A DNA stretch of 64,000 nt from positions 1-64,000 of the forward strand of contig CAZFDT010000015.1 in assembly GCA_964518335.1 (NCBI GenBank). The letters run 5' to 3'. A model generated the notes under the pieces. The model was not told the DNA's origin, made no database searches, and was given only the letters and a program-made list of their open reading frames with translations. The stretch comes from CAZFDT01 sp964518335. GTDB lineage: Bacteria; Planctomycetota; Phycisphaerae; Phycisphaerales; Phycisphaeraceae. This document shows, piece by piece, positions 53,267 through 62,485 of the stretch. Within the stretch, counting starts at the first letter, position 1. The number at the start of each line of letters is the position of its first letter. Position numbers and translations under genes: made by a program.

Positions 53267-54115
53267 TCACCTCGCGATCGCGGCTTCGTCGGTCAGCGGA
53301 CGAAAGCCGTGCTGTGCAAAGATAGCGGCGGCGTCGGCGGACTGCAGGAACTCGAACGCCTGTCGTGCCGCCGGCCGTTCGCTGCCGCGCTTGAGCAGCA
53401 CCAGTGGATAGAGGATCGGCTCGTGGTCGGCGGGGTCGAAGGTGAAGACGACGCGCACGTTCGCCGCCGCCGCATCGCTGGCGTACACGATGCCGGCGTC
53501 GGCCTCGCCGCGCTCGACGTAGGCCAGCGTCAAACGCACGTTCTGGCCGTGAATGATGCGACCCGAGGTGGCCAACGAATCGAGCAGGCCCCTGGCCTGC
53601 AGCGCCTGGCGGCCGTACATCCCCGCGGGCACGTGCTCGCCCGCCAATGCGATCCGGCGCACCTGCTCGCGCAGCAGGTCCGGCGGCTGCTGCACGTTCG
53701 CCGCATTGTCCATCGGCGCCACGAGCACCAACTGCCCGCTGAGCAGCGTCACCGTCTGGGCGGCGTGCCCGCGCGTGGCGACCTCCTGGGCCCACGTCGG
53801 ATGCGCGGACAGAAACAGGTCGCCCGGGGCGCCGGCGATGATCTGTTGCGCCAGCGCGTTGGACCCGGCCGGCGAGATGGTCAGCGTCGGCCCGCCTTGG
53901 GCCTCTAGCGCCGCGGCGAGGCGCTGCAGTGCGTCCTGCGTGCTGGCGGCGGCGAGGATGAGCACCGGCCCGGCGTCGTCGTGACGCCGATCGGCCGCGT
54001 CGCCGCAGCCGTGACCTGCGGGCAACAGCAGCGCGATCAGCAGCAGCGGTTGTATCACTGTCGCACGAACATGCCGGGCGAAAACGGGTCGGGTGCGATG
54101 TGCCGGCCGATTCAT
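53267..54115 (-). CDS. modA: Molybdate-binding lipoprotein
   Basis: The protein has 282 residues from the ATG at 54115 (AGGAG 8 bases upstream). The signal peptide ends in the lipobox LPAGHGC, so Cys37 is the lipid anchor. Mature features are ILAAASTQDALQRLAAALE (the AAAS start of ModA), ISPAGSNALAQQI, GAPGDLFLSAHPTW and the YASDAAAANVRVVF segment. It captures molybdate or tungstate outside the membrane. First gene of modABC. No ModE site was recognised upstream. Confidence 0.93.
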   Translation of the reverse strand: MNRPAHRTRPVFARHVRATVIQPLLLIALLLPAGHGCGDAADRRHDDAGPVLILAAASTQDALQRLAAALEAQGGPTLTISPAGSNALAQQIIAGAPGDLFLSAHPTWAQEVATRGHAAQTVTLLSGQLVLVAPMDNAANVQQPPDLLREQVRRIALAGEHVPAGMYGRQALQARGLLDSLATSGRIIHGQNVRLTLAYVERGEADAGIVYASDAAAANVRVVFTFDPADHEPILYPLVLLKRGSERPAARQAFEFLQSADAAAIFAQHGFRPLTDEAAIAR

Positions 54116-54224
54116 CGGCGCGTCTCCTGCGGGCGAGCGCGGCGGGGCGGGCGGTGCGGCGCTGGCTGTCACAGGGTATCGCGCTCGTGTGGCCGACGCT
54201 ATGGCCGTGCGTGCATCGCGGCGG

Positions 54225-56138
54225 TCACTTCTCCACCGGGACGACGATGCCGCGCATGATGACGCGCTGGCACAGGATGAAGACGATCAGCGTGGGGATG
54301 GCGCCGACGAGGAGTGAGGCGTACACGACGCCCTGGCTGGTGCGGGTCTGCAGGTCGTAGAGCCAGACCATGAGCGTCCACATGCGCTGGTCCTGGCAGA
54401 TGAGCAGGGCGAAGATGAAGTTCGAGTACGCCGCGGTGAAGGCGTAGAGGGCGATGACGGCGAGGATGGGCTTGCTCAGGGCCATGGTGAACTGCCAGAA
54501 CATGCGCAGCTCCCCGGCGCCGTCGAGCGCGGCGCTCTCGTAAAGCTCGCGCGGCAGCGAATCGAAGAAGCCCTTGAGCAGGAAGATCGAATACCCGCTG
54601 GCCAGCCCCGGCAGCACCAGAGCCCAGAACGTGTTGAGCAGGTCGAGCTGGCGGAGCATGATGAAGACGGGGATCTGCGTGACCATGGGCGGGAAGGCCA
54701 TGGTGAGCATGAGCAGGAGGAGAATTTTGTAGGTCGAGGGCGGGCGATATCGGCTCAGGGCGTAGGCGGCCAGGGGATTGACGAGCAGGGCGCCGAGGAT
54801 GGCGAGGCTGCAGTAGACCACGGTGTTGAACAGGGCCCGGCCGCGGAAGAGGACGTGGTCGAAGACGGTGCGATAGTTGCGGGTGACAAACTCCCAGCGG
54901 AGCGCGGCGCGGCGCTGGCTGAACCAGTCGAGGTGGGCCTGGCGCTGCGGCGGGCGAATGTCGAGCCAGCTTGCGAAGTGCGTGCCCATGTCGGCGTTGA
55001 GCGACGCCACGTCGCCGTAGCGCTGTTGCAGTGAATCGCGGAACTCGAAGTCGATGCTGTCAATGCGCAGCGCGGCGACGGGCGCGGTGTGCAGCGTGCC
55101 GGTGATCGGGTCCTTCCAGCCCTGGAGGAACGCGGTCCAGTCGGAGAGGGCGATGCCGGCGTCGGGGGGCTGATCGGGCAGGGGCACGTCATCGAAGGCG
55201 GCGTGGTCGGCGCCGTAGTTGCGGTTGAGCGCAGCGATGTCGCCGTACTTGGCGCGCAGCATCGCGTGAAACTGCACAAGGGCGGCCGGGTCGATGCGCA
55301 CCCACAGCGGGCTGACGACGTGGCGGACGAACTGCTCCCAGTCGTCGCGCTCCTGCGGCGTGCGCCCGGGCGCGTCGGGGTAGCGGCGGTCGAGGTGGAC
55401 GCGGTCCCACGAGTCGTGGCTCGTGCCGCGCGACTGGTTGTAGGCGGCGATGTCCTGCCCGTGCTGCGTCTTGAGGAACCGCCAGATGAAGAAGCCCTCG
55501 GGGCTGAGGTAGTAGCGGTCGCCGTCGGGTTGGGTGCGTTTGAAGTCGGCCAAGGCGCGGTCCAGCGGTGTGCGGCCGGGCATCTGTCGCCGCAGCAGGT
55601 ACTCCTCGCGCACCATAAAGATGCTGTTCCACGTGGCGAACTCGGCGCCGAGACGCTCGTTGACGCGGTCGAGGTCGCCGCCGGCGTCGTGGGCAAGTGC
55701 AGCTTTGAATCGGCGGAGCTGGTGGGGCGTGGTGCGCGAGACGGGCGCTTCGAGATAACCCAGGGCGTCGTCGCCGGGCCTTGCGTGGCGCTGGGCGAGG
55801 AACGCCTGCCATGCGGCGACGAGGCCCTCGTCGCCGCGCTCGGGCATGGACAGCTTCTCGAAGCTGGCAGCGTCGTCGTGGAACGTCTCGCGCATGGTCT
55901 GGATGGACTCGTTGAAGAGCCCTTCGACATGCTTGCGCCACAGGGCCGCGTCATCGTGCAGGAAGGCGGGCACGAGCGTCATGGTCGAGCTGTCCACCGT
56001 GCTCTTGGTGCTCCCGGCGACCATGAGGCCGAAGGGATAGAGCATGGTGACGGCCCCGAGCGTCAGCAGGAGGTAGATGGACAACAGCAGCACGCGGGTG
56101 CGGAAGCTGCGTCGGCCTGTGCGGGAGATGAGGGCCAT
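54225..56138 (-). CDS. Sugar ABC permease (MalG type) with a large repeat-built insert
   Basis: The protein has 637 residues. Helix 1 is at ~15-42; the remaining permease helices occupy ~435-630, with the EAA loop ELYESAALDGAGELRMFWQF at 531-550. A normal MalG-type permease is under 300 residues. The excess (about 45-430) lies between helix 1 and helix 2, outside the membrane, and consists of five degenerate copies of one module (see findings). The start at 56138 follows the upstream gene stop by 2 bases. It should pair with the fusion permease at 56141-58906. No ATPase gene is present, so a shared MsmX-like ATPase is needed. Confidence 0.88.
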   Translation of the reverse strand: MALISRTGRRSFRTRVLLLSIYLLLTLGAVTMLYPFGLMVAGSTKSTVDSSTMTLVPAFLHDDAALWRKHVEGLFNESIQTMRETFHDDAASFEKLSMPERGDEGLVAAWQAFLAQRHARPGDDALGYLEAPVSRTTPHQLRRFKAALAHDAGGDLDRVNERLGAEFATWNSIFMVREEYLLRRQMPGRTPLDRALADFKRTQPDGDRYYLSPEGFFIWRFLKTQHGQDIAAYNQSRGTSHDSWDRVHLDRRYPDAPGRTPQERDDWEQFVRHVVSPLWVRIDPAALVQFHAMLRAKYGDIAALNRNYGADHAAFDDVPLPDQPPDAGIALSDWTAFLQGWKDPITGTLHTAPVAALRIDSIDFEFRDSLQQRYGDVASLNADMGTHFASWLDIRPPQRQAHLDWFSQRRAALRWEFVTRNYRTVFDHVLFRGRALFNTVVYCSLAILGALLVNPLAAYALSRYRPPSTYKILLLLMLTMAFPPMVTQIPVFIMLRQLDLLNTFWALVLPGLASGYSIFLLKGFFDSLPRELYESAALDGAGELRMFWQFTMALSKPILAVIALYAFTAAYSNFIFALLICQDQRMWTLMVWLYDLQTRTSQGVVYASLLVGAIPTLIVFILCQRVIMRGIVVPVEK

Positions 56139-56140
56139 GG

Positions 56141-58906
56141 TCAGGTCGTCTTCTCGCCGGTAGTGCGGAACTCCAGGCGCGACAGGATGCGGAGCTGGTT
56201 GATGGTGAACCCGATGAGGAGGAAGGCCAGGACCCAGGCCATGGCGGTGGCGGGTCCGAACTTCAGGAACATGAACGCCTTGAAGAAGATGTGCAGGCCG
56301 GCCTCCTCGGTGTCGCCGGCGCCGCCGGTCATGGCCAGGATGTTGCTCGTCGCGCCGAACCACGCGCCGTTGAGCACGCCGATGCAGTTGATGAGGATCA
56401 GCGGGCGCAGCATGGGGAAGACGACGAAGAGAACCTTGTCGAGGAAGTCGGCGCCGTCGATGTCCGAGGCCTCGTACAGGTCGGGCGGGATGCCGCGGAG
56501 GGCCGCGAGGTAGATGAGGCATCCGGGCCCGATGCCGGCCCAGACCATCGGCAGCACGCAGGCGAGCATGGCCAGGTCGGGATCGGTGAGCCAGCGGAAG
56601 GCCTCGCCGTGCGTTGCGCCCAGACGACCGGGCCACTGCAGCACCGCGACCGCCAGGGCCTCCCCCGGCTGCACCAGGATCGGCCACGCCAGACGCCAGC
56701 AGGTGAACGCCAGCACCGCTCCGCCCAGCCCCATCGCCCACGCCCCCACACGCTTGCCGTGACGCCACAGTCGCCGCGCCAGCAGCCACGTCGGCCACGC
56801 CAGCACCAAGCCCGACAACACGAACGCCCATGCCGGCAACTGCAGCACCACCCGGTTGAGCACGCCCGACTCGTTGGGCTCGTAAAACTGCTTCCACAGA
56901 ATCGTCACCACCAGCCCCGCGATCACCGCCGGCAGGTAGTAGATCACCCGGAACGCCACGCTCCCCCGCGGCAACACGTCCAGCATGATCGCCAGCAGAA
57001 TCGGGGGCAGCAGCGTCAGCGCCATCACCAGCGTGCTGTAGCGCACCGAGTTCCACACCGCCCGCCACCACAGCCCGTCGAAGAGCAGGTCGCCGAAGTT
57101 CTGCACGCCTACCCAGCTCGACTCGCCGAGGATGCGGTAGTCCTGGAACGCCATGAGCGACCCGCGCGCCAGCGGCACGTACTGCCAGAAGAAGATCGTA
57201 GCCGCCGCAGGCAACAGCAGCAGATAGGCCCAGCGATACGTCCACCAGCGCGTGCGCGTGCGCGCCCCGTCGAGCGTCGCCGTCGGCGGGGTGAAGGCCC
57301 GGTTGACGCTGCGCAGCACGAGGGCGAACGTGACGGCGATGACCGCCAGCGCCACGTAGGCCGACACGTCGCGCTTGCGCCGCTCGCCGGGCGGGAGGAT
57401 GCCGATCATCTCCTCGTTGGCGCGGCGGTTGCCCCGTTCGAGCACGCGCCGCAGCACGTCGAGGCGCTGCTCGTAGTCGTCGGGCAGCTCGCCGGCGAGC
57501 ATCATCTGCCGCGCCTCGTGGATGGGCAGCGTCACGAGCTGGTAGGCGAAGTTGCTGTTGCGACCGTAGGGCTCGGGCCGCCCGCCCGCCATCGCCAGCT
57601 CGAAGGTCTCCGACCACCCGCGCGGCGCCAGACGCTTCACCTCGGGATAGCCGAACTGCTCCAGGTATTGCGGATTGATGAACTGACCCAGGCCGCCCTC
57701 GACCATCACGCGCGTCTTGATGCGCTCGGCGTCCTCGTTGTCGCGGTGGCGGATGAATTCCCACGCCGCGTCGCGCACCGCCGGCTCGACGATCCGCGAG
57801 AAGAGACCCATCATGCGGCTGTTGAGCTCGGCGGCGCGAATACCCGTCGGACCCTTGGGCGTCGGTGCCATGCCCGTCACGTCCGGGTTGATCGTCTGGA
57901 ACAGCTTGCTGTCGATGTAGGCCATCTGCATGCCGACGCGGCCGTCGTCCCAGTTGGTGAGGGTGTTGGTCAGGTCGGCATAACCGCGGTGGACGCGGCC
58001 GCGCTCGTCGGTCCAGCGCTCGGCGGTCAGGCGCAGGTAGAACTCCAGGGCCACTGCAGCTTCGCGCGTGTCGAAGACGCACCGCCACTCGTCGGTGTCG
58101 GCGTCGTAGTGCATGACCTCGCCGCCCGCCGCCCAGAGGTAGTTGTTCCAGAACCACGACTCGTACTTGCCCGTGCCCAGCACGATGCCGTAGGTCCCTT
58201 CCCGCGGGTCGGTGAGCTTCTGGCACGCGGCGAGAAACTCGGTCCACGTCCAGTCGGCGTCAGGATAGGTCAGCCCGTGGCGATCGAACAGATCCTTGCG
58301 GTACAGCAGCACCGTGCCCAGCGCCCCGCCGTAGGGCAGCGCCCACACCTGCTCGCGCCCCTCCGGGCCTTTGCGGCGAATCACCGGCCAGATCTTCGGA
58401 TGCACGCGAAAGTCCAGCTCCTCCCGGCTCATGCTCGTCAGATAGCCCGCCTCCGGATCGTCCAGCGGAAAGAGAAAACCGTTCTGAATGTAGTTGTCCG
58501 ACTTGCGGAAGTTGACGTACAGCACGTCCGGCGCGACGCCGGCGGCGATCGACAGCAGGTCCACCTCCAGCCCGGAGATGGCGATGGAGCTGAACGGCCT
58601 GAGCCTCAGCTCGACCTTGTCCCAGTTGTAGCGTCCGTAGCGGTCGGGGTCGGCCTTGTAGCGGTCGCGGTAGCGCTGGGCGAAGATCTGCGGGAACCGC
58701 TGCACAAAATCCTTGACCGAGGCGTGGTCGGCGCGCGTGAACGTGTCGGTGCGCGTCGGGTCGGGGAGCAGGCCCAGCTCGCCGGCGACGACGACGTGGA
58801 TCACGGTCGTGCCGTCGGGCCGCTGCTCGATGTGACCAGCCTGCGCCGGGTCGGTCATCGCGATCGATGCCGAGAGCAACCCGAGGATGATGGCCAGACG
58901 TCGCAT
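56141..58906 (-). CDS. Fusion of sugar-binding protein and MalF-type permease
   Basis: The protein has 921 residues. A signal peptide (cleaved after AQA, ~23) leads an extracellular solute-binding domain of the CUT1/MalE type (~25-500), with PDVLYVNFRKSDNYIQNG, VWALPYGGALGTVLLYRKDLFDRHG and WTWTEFLAACQKL. A membrane helix (~513-534) joins it to a full MalF-type permease (~555-905) with the EAA motif YEASDIDGADFLDKVLFVVF at 811-830. Binding protein and permease are normally separate; the reading frame here is continuous. The start at 58906 is the only one giving a signal peptide. It lies between the hexosaminidase and the second permease. Confidence 0.9.
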   Translation of the reverse strand: MRRLAIILGLLSASIAMTDPAQAGHIEQRPDGTTVIHVVVAGELGLLPDPTRTDTFTRADHASVKDFVQRFPQIFAQRYRDRYKADPDRYGRYNWDKVELRLRPFSSIAISGLEVDLLSIAAGVAPDVLYVNFRKSDNYIQNGFLFPLDDPEAGYLTSMSREELDFRVHPKIWPVIRRKGPEGREQVWALPYGGALGTVLLYRKDLFDRHGLTYPDADWTWTEFLAACQKLTDPREGTYGIVLGTGKYESWFWNNYLWAAGGEVMHYDADTDEWRCVFDTREAAVALEFYLRLTAERWTDERGRVHRGYADLTNTLTNWDDGRVGMQMAYIDSKLFQTINPDVTGMAPTPKGPTGIRAAELNSRMMGLFSRIVEPAVRDAAWEFIRHRDNEDAERIKTRVMVEGGLGQFINPQYLEQFGYPEVKRLAPRGWSETFELAMAGGRPEPYGRNSNFAYQLVTLPIHEARQMMLAGELPDDYEQRLDVLRRVLERGNRRANEEMIGILPPGERRKRDVSAYVALAVIAVTFALVLRSVNRAFTPPTATLDGARTRTRWWTYRWAYLLLLPAAATIFFWQYVPLARGSLMAFQDYRILGESSWVGVQNFGDLLFDGLWWRAVWNSVRYSTLVMALTLLPPILLAIMLDVLPRGSVAFRVIYYLPAVIAGLVVTILWKQFYEPNESGVLNRVVLQLPAWAFVLSGLVLAWPTWLLARRLWRHGKRVGAWAMGLGGAVLAFTCWRLAWPILVQPGEALAVAVLQWPGRLGATHGEAFRWLTDPDLAMLACVLPMVWAGIGPGCLIYLAALRGIPPDLYEASDIDGADFLDKVLFVVFPMLRPLILINCIGVLNGAWFGATSNILAMTGGAGDTEEAGLHIFFKAFMFLKFGPATAMAWVLAFLLIGFTINQLRILSRLEFRTTGEKTT

Positions 58907-58917
58907 GCTGGGGCGAG

Positions 58918-61128
58918 CTACTCCTGAGCGTAGGCCCGCACTTCGACGAGGTGAACCGGGTGGGCCGGCGCATGGGCGCTGCCCTTGAGCAGGTTGACGC
59001 GGAGATAGCGAGCCGGGGTGGCGTCGAAGACGTGCGTGTCGCCGCTGGGGCTGCTGGGCTGCGTGTTGCTGCTCATGTCCGCGACCTTGGTCCAAGCCTG
59101 GCCGTCGGCGGAAAGCTCGACGTGGTACTGATAGTACCGCTGGCCGTCCCAGTAGGTGAAGATCTGCACCTTTGTCAGCGCGTGCGTCTGCTGCAGGTCC
59201 ACGGTGAGCCATTGCGGACCGGGGCTGGCCCACCACGAGCTGTCGAGGCTGACCAGGCCATCGACGGCCTTCTCCGGCGCATAGATGCCCTGCGTGCCGC
59301 CGCTGACGGTCACGGGCTTGCCAGTGGTGAGGTTGCGCTCGAAGTCCACCTTGTGGAAGCGACCGCGATCGGCGCCACCGCGCATGCGACCGTCGGCGTC
59401 GAACCCGGCGGCGACGATGTACGCGTCGCCATCCAGCGCCAGCGGCGCGTCGTACCGCGGCGAAGCCGTGGTCGGCAGCGTGCCGTCGCGCGTGTAGTGA
59501 ATCGCCGCGATGCCCGGCCCGGCGTCGAGCGCGATCGTCGTGCGGCGATTGAAGAAGTAACGCCGATCCTGCACGCGGCCCTCGTCGGGCAGGTCCATCA
59601 GGTTGTCGGCGCGGATCGTCACCGGGCGGATCAGTCGCGCCAGCCGCGCCTCGGTTGCCGCCGCCCTGAGCACAAACGCCTCCTCCTCGAAGCTCGCCTC
59701 CGGCGTCCACGTGCGCGCATGTCGCCGCGGTAGCTTTGGCAGATAGTCCCGCAGCAGCGCCGGGCCACTCATCTCCCACATGGGCATCAACGCGCCCAGG
59801 ACCCGGTCCTCGCGCGACAGTTGGCTGCCATTGCAGATGTACATGTGCCACTGCGGCCAGGGCACTGTCAGCGTCCACGGCACGGTGATCGTCGTGAAGC
59901 CCTGACGATGCATGTGCGTCGCCGCCGCCGTGCCCTCGATCCAGGTCATCATGATCACCTGGTCGCGCATCGCCGGCTCGGTTGCCGCGCCCTCCCAGAC
60001 GATCGTCATCTTCCCGTGCTTGCGGACGATGTCGTTCATCCGCCGCACGTGCTGGACGAACAGGTCGTGCAGACTGGCGATGCCGTGGGCCTGCATGTAG
60101 GCCTGGGTCTGCGGCAGCGTGCCGATCACATCCCAGCGCGTCTCGTCGCATCCGACGTGGAAATAGGGCGAGCTGGCGAACACCGCGGCGATCTCGCCCA
60201 CCAGCGTGTCGAGGATCGGGTAGATGCCGTCGTTGGCGACGTTCATGATCGCCAGGCGCGCGTTGCTGCCGGGCCGCTCGGGCAGGTCCAGCTCGTCGGG
60301 CATCGCCAGCCGGGCCGCGTCGCTGTGCCCGGGCGTTTCCAGCTCGGGCACGAACGTCACGCCCCGCGCGTCGGCGTAGGCCACCAGCGCCTTGAGTTCG
60401 TCCAGGTCGTACACCTTCGGCACGATCCCGCCGTGCGCCGCGCTGTTCTTCGTGCCAAGCTGCGGATACGCCTTCGACGGGAACGTCCAGCCCTGATCGT
60501 CGCTGAGGTGAAGCTGGCAGTAGCGCACCTTGTAGAACCGGCAGGCGTCCACCACCTGGCGCAGCACGTCGAGCGTCACCTCCTGACGGGCGACGTCCAC
60601 CATGATCGCCATGAAGTCGGCCTCGGGCCAGTCCTGCACGGTCATGCGGGGCAACTGCAGCGAGCCGTCGCTGTCGCGCAGCGCCTGCAGGATCGTCGCC
60701 GTCCCCTCGGCCACCGCGCGATAGTCGAACCCCGTGACGATCGCGCGGTCCGTCACTTCGATGCGATGCGCGTAGTCGCGCGTCTTCGTCACCGCCTGGT
60801 CGCGCACGGTGGTGATGTCACGCCCGGCGCGGAGCGACGGGTCGATCGCCAGCACGATGCCGCCCGCCCGTCCCGCCCCCACGCCCACATCCAGGCGCCG
60901 GCCAGCGATCAGATCGATCTCATGAGCGAGGATCTTCGCCAGCGGCAGCAGCGCCTCGTCCTCAACGACGATGCGGCTGTCGGGCGTGAGGGCCATCGCC
61001 CCATCACCCAGCGCCAGTTCCTTGGGCGCGGGGATGAGGTGCAGCGTCTCGTCGGCGCGGGCGGCCGGCGACAGGACCGAGGCGACAACGACCAGCGAGG
61101 CGGTCGCGAGCGGGGCGAATCGAGTCAT
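58918..61128 (-). CDS. Beta-N-acetylhexosaminidase (GH20) with CBM32-like end
   Basis: The protein has 736 residues from the ATG at 61128 (AGGAG 7 bases upstream). Signal peptide to ~24; GH20b domain ~28-165; GH20 catalytic barrel ~170-500 with the catalytic pair Asp328-Glu329 in HVGCDE, plus MVDVARQ and ELETPGHSD; then a chitobiase C-terminal-like domain (RTTIALDAGPGIAAIHYTRDG) and an F5/8-type carbohydrate-binding domain (~600-735). It releases terminal GlcNAc or GalNAc from glycans outside the cell. First gene of the operon with the two permease genes, so these sugars are the likely transport substrates. Confidence 0.95.
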   Translation of the reverse strand: MTRFAPLATASLVVVASVLSPAARADETLHLIPAPKELALGDGAMALTPDSRIVVEDEALLPLAKILAHEIDLIAGRRLDVGVGAGRAGGIVLAIDPSLRAGRDITTVRDQAVTKTRDYAHRIEVTDRAIVTGFDYRAVAEGTATILQALRDSDGSLQLPRMTVQDWPEADFMAIMVDVARQEVTLDVLRQVVDACRFYKVRYCQLHLSDDQGWTFPSKAYPQLGTKNSAAHGGIVPKVYDLDELKALVAYADARGVTFVPELETPGHSDAARLAMPDELDLPERPGSNARLAIMNVANDGIYPILDTLVGEIAAVFASSPYFHVGCDETRWDVIGTLPQTQAYMQAHGIASLHDLFVQHVRRMNDIVRKHGKMTIVWEGAATEPAMRDQVIMMTWIEGTAAATHMHRQGFTTITVPWTLTVPWPQWHMYICNGSQLSREDRVLGALMPMWEMSGPALLRDYLPKLPRRHARTWTPEASFEEEAFVLRAAATEARLARLIRPVTIRADNLMDLPDEGRVQDRRYFFNRRTTIALDAGPGIAAIHYTRDGTLPTTASPRYDAPLALDGDAYIVAAGFDADGRMRGGADRGRFHKVDFERNLTTGKPVTVSGGTQGIYAPEKAVDGLVSLDSSWWASPGPQWLTVDLQQTHALTKVQIFTYWDGQRYYQYHVELSADGQAWTKVADMSSNTQPSSPSGDTHVFDATPARYLRVNLLKGSAHAPAHPVHLVEVRAYAQE

Positions 61129-61192
61129 AGGGGCGCTCCTGGGTCGGGAAGGAGTAGGGCAGTAATATCCACTTACATGACCGTAGCCGTGA

Positions 61193-61198
61193 ATTATA
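61193..61198 (-). promoter_or_regulatory. -10 element of the hexosaminidase operon
   Basis: A perfect TATAAT on the minus strand, ~65 bases before the ATG, in an AT-rich island. The -35 is weak (TGCACA at 17 bases), which suggests activator or repressor control, but no operator was recognised. Confidence 0.5.
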
Positions 61199-61364
61199 AA
61201 ACAAATAGCGACATCTGTGCAGCCAAAGTTATCTACATTCGATGCCGTGCCGCCCGCGGGTCCGGCCGCGGCGGGGCCGGGGCCATCGTGGGCCGACCCC
61301 TGGCGTGAGGCCCTGCTCACGCAGTTGATGGTAGCTTAGGAATGTCCACCCCTCATGATTTCTA

Positions 61365-61393
61365 TTGACATGACTAAACGTTAATACTAGAGT
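61365..61393 (+). promoter_or_regulatory. Promoter of the PEP-CTERM gene
   Basis: -35 TTGACA (61365-61370), 17-base spacer, -10 TAGAGT (61388-61393), giving a leader of ~93 nt. It lies divergent from the hexosaminidase operon, in AT-rich DNA. Confidence 0.6.
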
Positions 61394-61492
61394 GTTTTTA
61401 GACATAGTTTCACTGACTCATTTTTGGCCGTGTTTATTCTTAACACATGCCTGACCTGCATCCAGGCAGGCGCAACTTTGGGAGAGCATGTC

Positions 61493-62347
61493 ATGTCAAG
61501 CCTTCGCACGCGTGTTCTGTCCGTCTCGTTGGCAGCATCCATGGTGATGGTCGGCGCCACCACCGCATGGGGCAGCGTTTACAACGATGCCGTGTTGGCG
61601 AGCAATCCGCTCTACTACTGGACCTTCGACGAGGCCAGCGGCAACGCCATCGAGCAGGTCAACGGCATCGCCCAGGACGAGCTGGTGCCCTCGGGCATCG
61701 CCACACGCATCGCCAGCACGACCAACGGCGGCGGCGTGTCGCTGGGCTCGGCCGCCTCGTTCAGCGACCCCCACACCCTCAACGCGGCGGGCAATACCTT
61801 CACACTGTCGGACCTCTCGGGCACCGGCACCTACAGCAAGTATGCCCTCGAGTTCTGGGTCAAAGCCGATTCGGGGTTCAGCCAGGAGTACGTCATGGAC
61901 GTGGGCGGCAACAACACGCCCGCGGTGTTGTTCAACTACACGGCCAACGTGCTGGCGTTCTACAGCCCCGACACCGGCGGCACCGACAAGGGGCCGGTCA
62001 TCGCCACCGACACCTGGTACCACGTCGTGATGGGCACCGACCAGGCCGCCAAGCAGACGACCATCATCGTCAATGGTGGGACGCCCGTGGTCTATTCCTA
62101 CCCGGGCAGCTCCTATGGTCTGGGCAGTGGCCACGTGACCGTCGGCGGCTATTTCTCCGGCGTCAACAACTTCTACGGGGCGGTGGACGAGCTGGCCATC
62201 TATGACCTGGCGGCCGGCGACTTCAACTCGCAACTGGCCGGCATCGCGGCCCACTACAACGTCGTTGTGCCCGAGCCGACCACGGCCGCCTTGCTCGTGT
62301 GTGCCGCTATCGGGCTGGTGTCTCGTCGTCGCGCCAGGGTCGCGTGA
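61493..62347 (+). CDS. LamG-like PEP-CTERM surface protein
   Basis: The protein has 284 residues from the ATG at 61493 (GGGAG site). A signal peptide (VLSVSLAASMVMVGATTAWG) is followed by a concanavalin/LamG-like beta-sandwich (~28-255) with LYYWTFDEASGN, LEFWVKADSG, WYHVVMGTDQ and GAVDELAIYD. The C-terminus is a PEP-CTERM tag: VPEPTTAALLVCAAIGL then RRRARVA, recognised by an exosortase. It is probably a surface or matrix glycan-binding protein. Confidence 0.9.
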   Translation: MSSLRTRVLSVSLAASMVMVGATTAWGSVYNDAVLASNPLYYWTFDEASGNAIEQVNGIAQDELVPSGIATRIASTTNGGGVSLGSAASFSDPHTLNAAGNTFTLSDLSGTGTYSKYALEFWVKADSGFSQEYVMDVGGNNTPAVLFNYTANVLAFYSPDTGGTDKGPVIATDTWYHVVMGTDQAAKQTTIIVNGGTPVVYSYPGSSYGLGSGHVTVGGYFSGVNNFYGAVDELAIYDLAAGDFNSQLAGIAAHYNVVVPEPTTAALLVCAAIGLVSRRRARVA

Positions 62348-62485
62348 GACCCCGGTGCAGTACGGCCAGGAGTGCCACCGACGCCGCCGCGAACCACGAC
62401 GTTCCCGGCCTCGGTGGCATTGCCCGGTCGCGCCGCAAGGCTTGCCCCTGTGACCTCCGTTGCGAGTCCGCCTACGATGCATGAC

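Noticed and set aside
56139..58247. Extension of the MalG-type permease frame upstream of 56138
   Set aside because: It overlaps the fusion permease gene in another frame; the helix pattern and start codon place the true start at 56138.
58907..60151. Extension of the fusion-permease frame upstream of 58906
   Set aside because: It runs through the hexosaminidase gene in another frame; the signal peptide begins at 58906.
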